64,000 nt of DNA from Arthrobacter sp. SDTb3-6 (lineage in GTDB: Bacteria; Actinomycetota; Actinomycetes; Actinomycetales; Micrococcaceae): positions 62,001 to 126,000 of the forward strand of contig NZ_JAAMFN010000007.1 in NCBI RefSeq assembly GCF_013376095.1. The letters are read 5' to 3'. This document shows positions 25,632 through 34,135 of this stretch, in pieces (position 1 is the stretch's first letter; each line of letters starts with the position of its first letter). The translations under genes and the position numbers were made by a program. The notes beneath the pieces were generated by a model. It was not told the origin of the DNA, ran no database searches, and saw only the letters and a program-made list of their open reading frames with translations.

Positions 25632-27212
25632 ATGGATCGCCGTGAGGAATTCCTCCGTCGGGCGGCAGACGTCGTCGGGACGGAAAACGTCGTCGCACTC
25701 GAGAATCCCGAAGGATACATCGATCCCTATCCGCTGAACGCCGGGCGTGTCCCGTGGCCCGGCGTGCGCCCGGCGGACACCGGCGAGGTGCAGGAGATCG
25801 TGCGCCTCGCCACCGAACTCGAGGTGCCGCTTTGGACCTTCTCCTGCGGCAAGAACCTTGGCTATGGGGGCCCCGAGCCCCGCGATGCCGGCACGGTGGC
25901 ACTGGACCTCAGCCGCATGAACAGGATTCTGCAGGTCGACGACCGCCTCTGTTTCGCGGTGGTGGAACCAGGTGTTACCTTCTTCGACCTGTTCGACTAC
26001 ATCAAGGAACGCGGACTGAAGGTCTGGATGAGCGTTCCCGCCCTCGGCTGGGGCTCGGTGCTGGGCAACATGCTCGACCGCGGCTACGGCATGACACCGC
26101 ATGGGGACCACGTGAAGTCGCTATGCGGCATGGAGGTCGTGCTGCCGGACGGCGAGCTGGTACGCACCGGAATGGGGGCGATGGAGGGCACCGAGCTCGG
26201 TCCGATCTTCCAAGGCGGGTTCGGCCCCACGCTGGACGGGCTGTTCACGCAATCCAACCTCGGCGTGGTCACGCAGGTGGGGCTCTGGTTGCAGCCGGCC
26301 CCGCATACCTACGTCAACGGCGACATCGCAGTGGAGCACGAGGAGGACCTGCCGGCGCTTATCGACATCCTGACCACCTTGCGGCGGGAGGAAATCATTC
26401 AGAACAACGCCCTGTGTGGCAACGTGGTCCGCGCCGCGACCATGCGCGGCAACCGGGCCAAGTTCTGGGATGGAGAGGGCTCGATCCCCGACTGGAGGCT
26501 CGAGGAGATGCGCCAGGAATTCGGCCTGGGCCAATGGAACGGCAAGTTCGCACTCTACGGCGACCGTCGCCTGTGCGAGCGCCGACTGGAAATCATCGAG
26601 GAACGCATCGCTGCGATCCCTGGTGCGCGCGTGGACGCCCGGTTCTATTCAGGCACCGAGGGCATGGCCCTGCAGCATGAGGACATCGCGGAGCGTGACC
26701 GCACCCAGATGGCCGGGGTGCCGACGCTCAAGCCGCTTTCCACCGTGGGATGGGCCGCGGAAAACGGGGGCCACATCGATGCTGCTCCGATCATCCCGGC
26801 GCGCGGCGCGGAAGTTTACTCCTTCTACAAGGAAGCCAAACGCCTCTACACAAAGCATGGATTCGATCTGTACATCGGATACCACCTTTACCCGCGCCAC
26901 ATGGTCCATGTGACGATGATCTTCTTCGAGCGCGGCAACGAGGAAATGCTGGCCCGGGCGCGTGCCCTGTATTCCGAGTTGCTGGAGACGGCCCGTTCGC
27001 GCGGGTATGCGCCCTACCGCAGCCATGTGGACTACATGGACCGAATCGCCGACGGCTTTGATTTCAATAACCACGCAGTCCGCCGCCTGCAGGAAAGGAT
27101 TAAGGATGCCCTGGATCCGGCGGGGATCATTGCTCCGGGTAAGCAGGGGGTTTGGCCGGCGCGCTTCCGCGAGGCGCGGTCCAAGTCCGACGCTATTCTG
27201 GCGGCACGTTAG
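25632..27212 (+). CDS. Vanillyl-alcohol oxidase / 4-cresol dehydrogenase family flavoprotein
   Basis: The 526-residue length equals that of actinobacterial eugenol/vanillyl-alcohol oxidases. The PCMH-type FAD domain is seen in GVRPADTGEVQEIVRLA, WTFSCGKNLGYGG and FAVVEPGVTFFDLFDYI, then GSVLGNMLDRGYGMTPHGDH. The cap domain closes with YRSHVDYMDRIADG and DPAGIIAPGKQGVWPAR, the family ending. Relatives oxidise para-alkyl or para-hydroxymethyl phenols through a quinone methide with covalent FAD. Either O2 or a c-type cytochrome could be the acceptor; no cytochrome gene adjoins, favouring an oxidase. Divergent LysR control and the nearby Baeyer-Villiger enzyme fit 4-alkylphenol breakdown. Confidence 0.88.
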   Translation: MDRREEFLRRAADVVGTENVVALENPEGYIDPYPLNAGRVPWPGVRPADTGEVQEIVRLATELEVPLWTFSCGKNLGYGGPEPRDAGTVALDLSRMNRILQVDDRLCFAVVEPGVTFFDLFDYIKERGLKVWMSVPALGWGSVLGNMLDRGYGMTPHGDHVKSLCGMEVVLPDGELVRTGMGAMEGTELGPIFQGGFGPTLDGLFTQSNLGVVTQVGLWLQPAPHTYVNGDIAVEHEEDLPALIDILTTLRREEIIQNNALCGNVVRAATMRGNRAKFWDGEGSIPDWRLEEMRQEFGLGQWNGKFALYGDRRLCERRLEIIEERIAAIPGARVDARFYSGTEGMALQHEDIAERDRTQMAGVPTLKPLSTVGWAAENGGHIDAAPIIPARGAEVYSFYKEAKRLYTKHGFDLYIGYHLYPRHMVHVTMIFFERGNEEMLARARALYSELLETARSRGYAPYRSHVDYMDRIADGFDFNNHAVRRLQERIKDALDPAGIIAPGKQGVWPARFREARSKSDAILAAR

Positions 27213-27223
27213 CCGCCGTGCGA

Positions 27224-27274
27224 ACAAGTCCTGCGGTGTCCGGCCCTCGAAGGTCCGGACACCGTGGGACTTGT
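27224..27274. terminator. Long hairpin between convergent genes
   Basis: ACAAGTCC and CGGTGTCCGG (27224-27231, 27234-27243) pair with CCGGACACCG and GGACTTGT (27255-27264, 27267-27274) around an 11-base loop. It probably serves as a bidirectional terminator for the oxidase and the convergent GntR gene. Confidence 0.65.
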
Positions 27275-27340
27275 CATGCCCGTTGCCGTCTGCCGGCGGG
27301 GGAGTCTCGCTGGTGGGGGTGGGAAACGGCCGGAACGCGC

Positions 27341-28045
27341 CTAGGAGGCCTGTTCCGCAGCGTCCGCAAGGCCGACCTCACCGGCTTGGCGTACGGCCTT
27401 CAGCGTCGTCTCGTAGTGCCGCCGCAGCAGGCCAGCGGTCTTTTTGGCGTCGCGGTCCAGTGCCGCGTTAAGGATCTCGCGGTGCTCCTTGGCCACATCG
27501 CGCTTGACGTCGCGGGTGGCGGCGCCGGCCCATCTGCCGTACAACTGGCTCAGGTCCGAGAGCGTGCAGGTCAGGTCAATGAGCACTGGTACGCCGCAGG
27601 CTTCCACGAGTTTCGCGTGGAAGGCCTGGTGGGCATGGTTCCAATCCTCCGTGTGAACATCGGGGTTCTCCGGATCGCGTCGGACCGTACGTTCCAGGGT
27701 GTGATGTGCTGCCATGAGTTCGCTCTCCCATTCGAGCGAACCACGTTCGATGGCCATGGAAACTGCCAGGGACTCGTTGACGCAGCGCATCTCGGTGATG
27801 TCGCTGAGTTGGGCCAGGGACAGCTCGGGCACGAAGAAGCCGCGGTTGGGCCGCAGCGCCACCAGGCGGTCGCCCACGAGCCGGGTGAGCGCCTCGCGGA
27901 TCACGGTGCTCGAGGTCGCGTAGTGCAAGGAAAGGTCGGTCAGTTGCAGCCGGGCCCCCGGCGCCCATCGCCCTTCGAGGATGTCATTGCGCAGGGCGTC
28001 CCTGATGTGCTTGGACAGGGTCGCTGAATCGGTCATCTTGGCCAT
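27341..28045 (-). CDS. GntR family regulator, FCD (FadR) subfamily
   Basis: The 234-residue protein has an N-terminal winged helix (IRDALRNDILEGRWAPGARL, then ATSSTVIREALTRLVGDRLV) and an all-helical FCD domain whose metal/ligand His and Asp/Glu pattern is seen in ITEMRCVNES, WNHAHQAFHAKLV and KEHREILNAALD. It is divergent from the Baeyer-Villiger/esterase operon, with candidate sites between, and most likely represses that operon until an aromatic acid or ketone binds. It is distinct from the FCD domain fused to the flavin reductase at 17330. Confidence 0.9.
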   Translation of the reverse strand: MAKMTDSATLSKHIRDALRNDILEGRWAPGARLQLTDLSLHYATSSTVIREALTRLVGDRLVALRPNRGFFVPELSLAQLSDITEMRCVNESLAVSMAIERGSLEWESELMAAHHTLERTVRRDPENPDVHTEDWNHAHQAFHAKLVEACGVPVLIDLTCTLSDLSQLYGRWAGAATRDVKRDVAKEHREILNAALDRDAKKTAGLLRRHYETTLKAVRQAGEVGLADAAEQAS

Positions 28046-28178
28046 AAGGAAATCTTACCAAACGATGTCAAGAATGCATTGTGTCTTGACTTATGCATAG
28101 TTTAGGCATGAGACTTGATGCAGATCACTACGTGGCCCCGTGGCCAAACCCGGCTAACCCCAGCACCTAGGAGCGGAC
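28046..28178. promoter_or_regulatory. Divergent promoter, GntR regulator / Baeyer-Villiger operon
   Basis: The AT-rich core at about 28050-28110 contains AGAATGCATT (28071-28080) and TATGCATA a turn further on (28092-28099). The 9-mer GAATGCATT recurs at 9022-9030 before the ABC importer. These are candidate binding sites for the adjacent GntR protein. TAGGAG precedes the ATG at 28179. Confidence 0.5.
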
Positions 28179-30158
28179 ATGACCGAATCCCTCATGCAGG
28201 ATCGAACGCAAATGCGGGTCGATGACTTGTACTGGCGGGAGGAATACTCGCCCATTACGGAGGACGACGCCTTCCTGCGCCGCGTCGCGGAAACCGCCGA
28301 CCTTCCGGCCCTCATGATTGCCCTGGCCGCGGTGACCGGGGACTACTCGATGCTGCGCCAGGAGTTGCGCCCGCCGCAGCCGCCCGTCGACACCGTCGGT
28401 ACGCCCCACGGTGGCATGGACGAGGCACAGCGCCAAACGGCCCGGGAACTGGCTTTTGAGGCGCTGCGGCAGGTCCGCGACAACGCGCTGACCCGTGCGA
28501 ATGTGCTCAGCGACGAACAGGCCACGACCATCCTGGACTGGCTCACCAATGGCGCCAATCCCGATTACCACCCGATGCTCATGCACGACATGGCCCTGGT
28601 GCCGCAGCACAACGGGGCCCCGCGCTGGAACGCCGCGGAGGTGGCCCCGGAACGCAATTTCACCGTGGCGATCATCGGATCCGGCGTGGCCGGCATGGCC
28701 GCCGCCTACCGCATGCGCCAAGCCGGCATCCCCTACACCGTGTTTGAAAAGGGCAACGAAGTGGGTGGAACCTGGTGGAAAAACACCTACCCGGGCGTGC
28801 GGCTTGACACACCCAACTACGCCTACTCCTTCTCATTCGCCCAGCGCGACGACTGGCCGCAGCAATTCTCCGAGGGCCGGGAAATCCTCGAATACACCCG
28901 CACCGTCGCCCGGCGCAGCGGCATCACCGAGAACATCCAGATGAACACCGACGTCCTCGGGGCCACGTGGAACGCGGGGGATTCCCTGTGGGAGCTCGAA
29001 ACGATGCGCGACGGCGTGCGCGAAGTAAGGCGGTTCTCCTCCGTACTGTCCGCCGTCGGCCAGCTGGACCGCCCGAAGGTCCCCCAAACCCCCGGCCGCG
29101 AGTCCTTCGCCGGCGTGCAGGTGCATTCGGCGGAATGGGATCCGGCCATCGACCTGCGCGGCAAGCGCGTGGCGGTGATCGGTTCGGGCGCCAGCGCCTA
29201 TCAGATCGTGCCGGCCATCGTGGACGAGGTCGCCGAGCTCAAGGTCTTCCAGCGCAGTTCCCCCTGGATGCTTCCGACCCCGTTTTACTACGAGGACATG
29301 CCTGAGACCGTGATGTGGCTCGCGGAGCACCTGCCGCAATACGGCCAGTGGCTGCGCTTCTGGCAGCACTGGCTCGGCGTTGAAGGACGCCAGCACACCA
29401 CCGCCGCGGATCCGGCGTGGACCACCCCGGGCTCGGTGTCCGCCGTGAACGAACGCGTTCGCCAGCAGCTCATGGAGTTGCTCAAGGTGCAGTACTCGGA
29501 TCGCCCGGACCTGCTCGCCAAGGTCACCCCCGACTACATCGTCGGCGGCAAACGAATGCTGCGCGACAACGGGGTCTGGTCGGCCAGCCTGAAGAAGCCG
29601 CAGACCTCGCTCATCACCAACGGCCTGGCCGGCATCCGACCGGAGGGCATCGTCGACGGCACGGGAACGCTGCACGAACTTGACGTCATCATCTATGCCA
29701 CGGGCTTCCAGGCCTCCGAATTCCTCGAACCGCTGAAGGTCACGGGCCTTGAGGGCCGCGACCTGCACGAATATTGGGCGGGCAATGCCACCGCGTACGC
29801 GGGCATCACCGTGCCAGGCTTCCCGAACTTCTTCATCGTTTCCGGACCGAACACCGGCCATGTGGTTAATGGTTCGCTGTTCTCCATGATTGAGTACGGG
29901 CTGAGCTACATCCTCGATGCCATGCACATCGTTCTCCGAAGCGGAATCGTCGCGCTCGACCTCAAGCAGGAGGCGCTGGAAAGATTCGTCGAGACCATAG
30001 ACGCGGCCAACGCACAGAAGGCCTGGGGCCACCCGGATGTGCAGACCTGGTACAAGAACAAGTTCGGCCGGGTATCCCAGATTTGGCCACTGCCTGTGCT
30101 CGAATACTGGAACGTGACCCGGGCGGTCAAGCTCGAAGACTATGAGATCGTCACGTGA
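28179..30158 (+). CDS. Baeyer-Villiger monooxygenase, 4-hydroxyacetophenone monooxygenase-like
   Basis: The 659-residue type I Baeyer-Villiger enzyme has the long N-terminal extension (about 150 residues) typical of the 4-hydroxyacetophenone monooxygenase group. The FAD motif GSGVAG lies near residue 166, the diagnostic FAGVQVHSAEWD (FxGxxxHxxxW) near 310, and the NADPH motif GSGASA near 335. It would insert oxygen between ring and acyl group, turning an aryl methyl ketone into an aryl acetate ester. The following esterase starts inside its stop codon, so ester formation and hydrolysis are coupled. Start ATG 28179 has TAGGAG upstream. Confidence 0.9.
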   Translation: MTESLMQDRTQMRVDDLYWREEYSPITEDDAFLRRVAETADLPALMIALAAVTGDYSMLRQELRPPQPPVDTVGTPHGGMDEAQRQTARELAFEALRQVRDNALTRANVLSDEQATTILDWLTNGANPDYHPMLMHDMALVPQHNGAPRWNAAEVAPERNFTVAIIGSGVAGMAAAYRMRQAGIPYTVFEKGNEVGGTWWKNTYPGVRLDTPNYAYSFSFAQRDDWPQQFSEGREILEYTRTVARRSGITENIQMNTDVLGATWNAGDSLWELETMRDGVREVRRFSSVLSAVGQLDRPKVPQTPGRESFAGVQVHSAEWDPAIDLRGKRVAVIGSGASAYQIVPAIVDEVAELKVFQRSSPWMLPTPFYYEDMPETVMWLAEHLPQYGQWLRFWQHWLGVEGRQHTTAADPAWTTPGSVSAVNERVRQQLMELLKVQYSDRPDLLAKVTPDYIVGGKRMLRDNGVWSASLKKPQTSLITNGLAGIRPEGIVDGTGTLHELDVIIYATGFQASEFLEPLKVTGLEGRDLHEYWAGNATAYAGITVPGFPNFFIVSGPNTGHVVNGSLFSMIEYGLSYILDAMHIVLRSGIVALDLKQEALERFVETIDAANAQKAWGHPDVQTWYKNKFGRVSQIWPLPVLEYWNVTRAVKLEDYEIVT

Positions 30159-31576
30159 GCCCCAGGGCCGTCCAGGCTTTCCGCGGCATACACTATGGCC
30201 GGCCGGCCAACCCGGGGGACCGGTTTAGCACCCTCGTGGATCCGGCACCGGGCGAACGCAGCGAACCGGCCGCCTTTCCGCAGCTTCCCGGCGGCCTGGA
30301 CTGGCTGTTGGGCCCCGCGCTGGCCGAACTGCCGCAACGGGAGGACGCCTTTCAGCTGAACGTGTTCGCCCCGGAGGGGGCCTCGGGGCTGCCGGTGCTT
30401 TTTTATATCCCGGGTGGCGCCTTTATCTCAGGTGCCGGAACCGTGCGCTGGTACGACGGCGGACGGCTCGCAGCGGAAGGCAGCTGCGTTGTCGTCAGCG
30501 TCAACTACCGCTTGGGCATGCTCTCGCACGCCGGCGAAATTGGCGGCGGCAACCTTGGCCTGTCCGACCTGGTGCAGGCGCTGCGCTGGGTGCGCGGGAA
30601 CATCGCGAGCTACGGGGGCGACGCCGGGAAGGTCACGCTGGTCGGACAGTCCGCCGGGGCGTTTTATGCCTTTGCACTCAGCCAGCTGGAGGAGACCCGC
30701 GGGATGGTCGCGAGGACGGCACTGCTGTCCCTGGCGTTCCAGCCGCCGCTGGACACCGCTGAGACGGCCGGGCGCCGGGCGCTGGCGGCCGACGTGCTGG
30801 AGGGTAAGGACCCGTCCGCCGTCGGCATCAACCGGCTGCTCGAGGCCCAGGCAAGGATTGGCCGGGCTCATGCGGGGAAGGGGCTGGGCATCATGCCCAG
30901 TGCCGACGAAACGATGCCTGCCGACCTTTTTGCGCCTGGGGCCGCTGCGCGACGGCTGCACGTGGACGAACTGTTGCTTACACATACGGCCTCTGAAGCA
31001 TCCGCGTTCCTTGGCCAGGCCCCGGAGGCAGCTTTTGACCCGTCCGCCGTGGCAGGATTTCTTCGTGCACACTTTGAGGATCCGCAGGCCGTGGGGACAC
31101 ACCTGGCAGCCCTGAACCCGGAATCACCCAAGGCGCAGCTGGCCGGGGCCATGACGCTGCACCAGTTCGAGACGTACGCGACGGAATTGGCTTTGGCCGT
31201 CCAGGCGGCAGGCCGGAAGGCGGCCTGTGTCCGCTTCGAGCATGCTGCGCGGGACGTCCGCATGGGAGCGGCCCACGGTTTCGACGTCCCCTTCCTGTTC
31301 GGCAACCGCCTCGATTGGGCAGATTCGCCCATGCTGGAAGGCACCATCGAGGAGGAGTTCGAGGCTGTGGGCGCCCACCTCCGCTCGCTGGTGCTGGGTT
31401 TTGTCAACGAGGGATGGGGCGGCGTTCCAAATTCCACGGGGGTCAGACCCTTGAACGGGGCCGATCCACACGGCTACGCCCTGGATGCCCGGGGGGTGCG
31501 CCGAGTGCCGCTTGCGGACCGCTTTGCCGCCAAGCGGGGGGGTGCGGAACGCCGCCGTCGGCAGCTGACCGGGTAG
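30155..31576 (+). CDS. Carboxylesterase (type B family)
   Basis: The 473-residue alpha/beta hydrolase has type B motifs: FRGIHYGRP at the start, the oxyanion loop YIPGGAF, and the nucleophile elbow LVGQSAGAF with Ser near residue 165. A charged partner is expected near LLTHTASEAS and the His near AAHGFDVPFLFG. No signal peptide is present. The GTG start at 30155 overlaps the monooxygenase TGA, giving tight translational coupling. The likely job is hydrolysis of the aryl ester made by the Baeyer-Villiger enzyme, for example 4-hydroxyphenyl acetate to hydroquinone and acetate. Confidence 0.88.
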   Translation: MSPRAVQAFRGIHYGRPANPGDRFSTLVDPAPGERSEPAAFPQLPGGLDWLLGPALAELPQREDAFQLNVFAPEGASGLPVLFYIPGGAFISGAGTVRWYDGGRLAAEGSCVVVSVNYRLGMLSHAGEIGGGNLGLSDLVQALRWVRGNIASYGGDAGKVTLVGQSAGAFYAFALSQLEETRGMVARTALLSLAFQPPLDTAETAGRRALAADVLEGKDPSAVGINRLLEAQARIGRAHAGKGLGIMPSADETMPADLFAPGAAARRLHVDELLLTHTASEASAFLGQAPEAAFDPSAVAGFLRAHFEDPQAVGTHLAALNPESPKAQLAGAMTLHQFETYATELALAVQAAGRKAACVRFEHAARDVRMGAAHGFDVPFLFGNRLDWADSPMLEGTIEEEFEAVGAHLRSLVLGFVNEGWGGVPNSTGVRPLNGADPHGYALDARGVRRVPLADRFAAKRGGAERRRRQLTG

Positions 31577-32015
31577 GCGGTCTGCAGGGGAGCGCCACTC
31601 CGGCAGGGCGTGGTCGCCTGTCCTAGAGCCCTAGAGCCTTGGAGCCTTGGAGCCTTGGAGCCTTGGAGCCTTGGAGCCTTGGAGCCGTGCGCCCGCCTGA
31701 CTGGCTCTTGTGGCAGCTGGGCGTGAAGGCCTACGCCCCTGTTACGGACCGCAGCGCGGCATCCGGCACCGTGTTCGCCTCAACTCACCACCAAACAACT
31801 GCGCACGCAAGGTCATTGTGACCGTATCGTCGTAATTTTTTTATGTCCGCCCCCAAAGTTTTGTGGTCGCCGTGGTGGTGATTGGTGCGGGCCACTGTCC
31901 GGGGCAGTAGGCCGGCCATCAGGGTGGGCAGAAAGTTGTACCAGTCGTCGATATCAGCTGTGACTTCCGTCCGACCAGCAGCCCAGTTGGCGTTGTTGGC
32001 TGGCAGGTTGTCCGC
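31577..32015. other. Gene-free stretch with a short tandem repeat
   Basis: About 440 bases between the esterase and manA. Apart from the octamer repeat at 31623-31686 I find no gene. A minus-strand frame near 31870-32005 reads vaguely like a protein tail (DIDDWYNFLPTLMAGLLPR) but has no start and no family I recognise. Confidence 0.4.
31623..31686. repeat. Octamer tandem repeat (8 units of 8 bases)
   Basis: Two copies of CTAGAGCC (31623-31638) are followed by six exact copies of TTGGAGCC (31639-31686). The array starts 47 bases after the esterase stop, outside any credible gene. Confidence 0.9.
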
Positions 32016-33011
32016 TCATGCGGCGGGAGGCCTGGCGATGAGGGCTGCACCGTCGGTCTTCACCGTTATGGGCCCGGTGGCGGCAGGAACCACGGCGGTC
32101 GTGCCCTTGGCCATGTTCAGGGTTCCCGCTGTGCTGATGAGCCGTGATGACCCTTCCGTGGCAATGATGATGGCAAATCCGGGGCCGTAGCCGGCGGACG
32201 AAGTCGTCCGGTCGAGCCGGAACCAGGCTTTGGTGAAGGTGGGCAAGGCAGGTCCCTCCAGTGCCGCGCGGCGCACGAGATCGCCGATTTGCCTGGGGGC
32301 GGTGGCCTGGATGTTCACTGCTTCGAGGGCGCGGTCGAAGCCCAGTCCCAGATGACCCTCTGCCGCTCCGTCGACGGCAAACCCTTCCCATTCCAGCAGG
32401 ATCGACAGGTCGGAGGGCTGCTGGACTTCCGCCAGGAGCACGGACTTGCCAATGGCGTGGAGTGTTCCGGGCGGGACGGTGACCGAGTCATTTTTGGCGA
32501 CGGCCACCTTGTTGAGCAGGCGCAGGAGCGTGGTGGTGTCCTGGGTGCGGACCAACCGGGCGAGCCCGGCGCGGTCAATGTCCGCGCGCAGGCCCAGGTA
32601 GACGTCGCCAGGTTCCAGAATGAACCACGCCTCGGCCTTCCCGTGGGCTGAGGCGAGTTCCGTTGCGGCGAAGGCATCGTCTGGATGCGCATGCACGGGC
32701 AGTCGCTGTCCGGCGTCCAGAAGTTTTACGAGGATCATCGAGTCCGCGCCCCAGCGCGCCACGTGCCCGGCGCCCAGCCAGGCGATCGGGTCTTTTCTGA
32801 CTGCGTCCAGCAGTAGGGTTCCATCGGGAAGTGTGGTCAGCCCGGCTGGCGCCGCGCCGCGAACCGGTGTCGTGGATGCCACCCAGTCCTCAGGGGTATG
32901 GTCCAGGCCAGGGGGGAGTGAGCGGAAAGCGTCGATTTTCGCGCCGCCTTTGTAGAACCGCGCCGCCGGCCGGTTTGTCCCCACTACCAATGGGCCGTGG
33001 GGCGGTTTCAT
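32016..33011 (-). CDS. manA: Mannose-6-phosphate isomerase, class I
   Basis: The 331-residue cupin-fold isomerase shows the zinc-site sequence RLPVHAHPDDAFAATELASA, then KAEAWFILEPGDVYLG and the PPGTLHAIGKSVLLAEVQQPSD strand with a further His. It interconverts mannose 6-phosphate and fructose 6-phosphate in the cytoplasm. Its ATG overlaps the upstream DeoR stop (ATGA), so both are co-expressed. A divergent sugar importer, an aldolase and a kinase suggest a ketose/aldose-phosphate pathway, possibly with a substrate other than mannose. Confidence 0.85.
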   Translation of the reverse strand: MKPPHGPLVVGTNRPAARFYKGGAKIDAFRSLPPGLDHTPEDWVASTTPVRGAAPAGLTTLPDGTLLLDAVRKDPIAWLGAGHVARWGADSMILVKLLDAGQRLPVHAHPDDAFAATELASAHGKAEAWFILEPGDVYLGLRADIDRAGLARLVRTQDTTTLLRLLNKVAVAKNDSVTVPPGTLHAIGKSVLLAEVQQPSDLSILLEWEGFAVDGAAEGHLGLGFDRALEAVNIQATAPRQIGDLVRRAALEGPALPTFTKAWFRLDRTTSSAGYGPGFAIIIATEGSSRLISTAGTLNMAKGTTAVVPAATGPITVKTDGAALIARPPAA

Positions 33012-33853
33012 TGCGCGGCTTTGTGGTTTTCGGACTGGCCGGAGGCTGTGGCGACAAGGATTTGGACGCCCGCATGCCCAAGTGCCTCGGCGAGTTCTGA
33101 CGGCGGGGCGGCGTCGGTAACGAGGTACTGAGCGCGATCGAGCCCGGCGATCTGTGCAAAGAGAGGCTCGGTGAATTTGGACGAATCGGCGAGAATGGCA
33201 ACGCGCGTCGCTCGCTCCATCATTTCACCCATCATTACGGCTTCGGAGAGATTGCTGGTCGAATAGCCGCCCTTGGCCGACACGGCACCCACGGAGATGA
33301 GTGCAAGATCGCAGCGCAGCTGAAGGTCCCGGCCCCCTGGAAGCTGGAGACTCACCGGTCCGATCGTCGCCTGGCCGCCAATACGTACGGATCCGCCGAA
33401 CAAGTAGAGGTCGCGGACGATATTCGGAGAGATTTCTGTTGCGATGCGCAGATTGTTGGTTGCGATCGTGAGATCCCGCCGCTCACCCAGGTGCCGGACC
33501 ACCGAAAGGGTGGTCGTGCCGGCGTTGATCATGAGCACGGAATTGCTGGAGACCAGCGTTGCGGCAAGGGCGCCGATCCGTTCCTTCTCCTCGGTGTGGA
33601 TTTGCATGCGCACGTCAAGCCTTTTCTCCGCCGCGCCAATGACGTCCACGCTCACCGCACCTCCGTGGGTACGGACCACCAGGCCTCTTCGGTGTAGCTG
33701 GTGGAGGTCCCGTCGGATAGTGTCGGCGGAAACTTCGAACCGGGCTGCGAGCTGCGCGACCGTGGCGTGCTCGGCCTCGGCGACGTAGGCGAGGAGTTCA
33801 GCCTTGCGGCCGGCGGGGAGGCGCGCCGGCGCTGGCGTTGTTTGATGGTCCAC
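33008..33853 (-). CDS. DeoR/GlpR family transcriptional regulator
   Basis: The 281-residue regulator has the DeoR helix-turn-helix (ATVAQLAARFEVSADTIRRD, then LHQLHRRGLVVRTHGGAV) at about residues 27-66 and a sugar-phosphate-binding sensor domain with NAGTTTLSVVRHL and GAVSAKGGYS. It starts at ATG 33853 and is divergent from the sugar ABC operon. It probably represses both directions until a sugar phosphate made by the pathway binds. Confidence 0.9.
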   Translation of the reverse strand: MDHQTTPAPARLPAGRKAELLAYVAEAEHATVAQLAARFEVSADTIRRDLHQLHRRGLVVRTHGGAVSVDVIGAAEKRLDVRMQIHTEEKERIGALAATLVSSNSVLMINAGTTTLSVVRHLGERRDLTIATNNLRIATEISPNIVRDLYLFGGSVRIGGQATIGPVSLQLPGGRDLQLRCDLALISVGAVSAKGGYSTSNLSEAVMMGEMMERATRVAILADSSKFTEPLFAQIAGLDRAQYLVTDAAPPSELAEALGHAGVQILVATASGQSENHKAAQ

Positions 33854-34135
33854 GTCCCATTCCTAACAGATTATGCGGTTTTGTGCGAGTTAAAGATGTA
33901 GATATCGGAAAATTACCGCACGCCGGACACCCCGGAAGCGTTCCACACGGCAATGCTCGACGGCTGGTGTGGGCGTGGATGCACGGCTTCCCCCTGGTTT
34001 GCGAACTATTTTCGGCATATCCGTAAAAGTCCTTGCCCGGGGGAGGAGGACGCGCGTAAAATCGCAATACCATGCAGAAAACTGTAACTTCAAGCACATT
34101 CAGGCAAGACCTTGAAACCCTCTGATTGGAGAAAA
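33854..34135. promoter_or_regulatory. Divergent promoter, deoR-manA / sugar importer
   Basis: The 282-base spacer has no gene. AT-rich patches near 33868-33916 and 34008-34090 probably hold the two promoters. I could not define a convincing operator. TTGGAG precedes the importer ATG at 34136. Confidence 0.5.

Noticed and set aside
24591-26111. Longer LysR protein starting at 26111
   Set aside because: The extra 193 residues lie antisense to the oxidase gene and have no family sequence; the LysR winged helix begins right after ATG 25532.
31639-31821. Short plus-strand frame over the octamer repeat giving a Leu-Glu-Pro-Trp-Ser-Leu-Gly-Ala repeat peptide
   Set aside because: It is simply the translation of the tandem repeat; no ribosome site, start context or family supports it.
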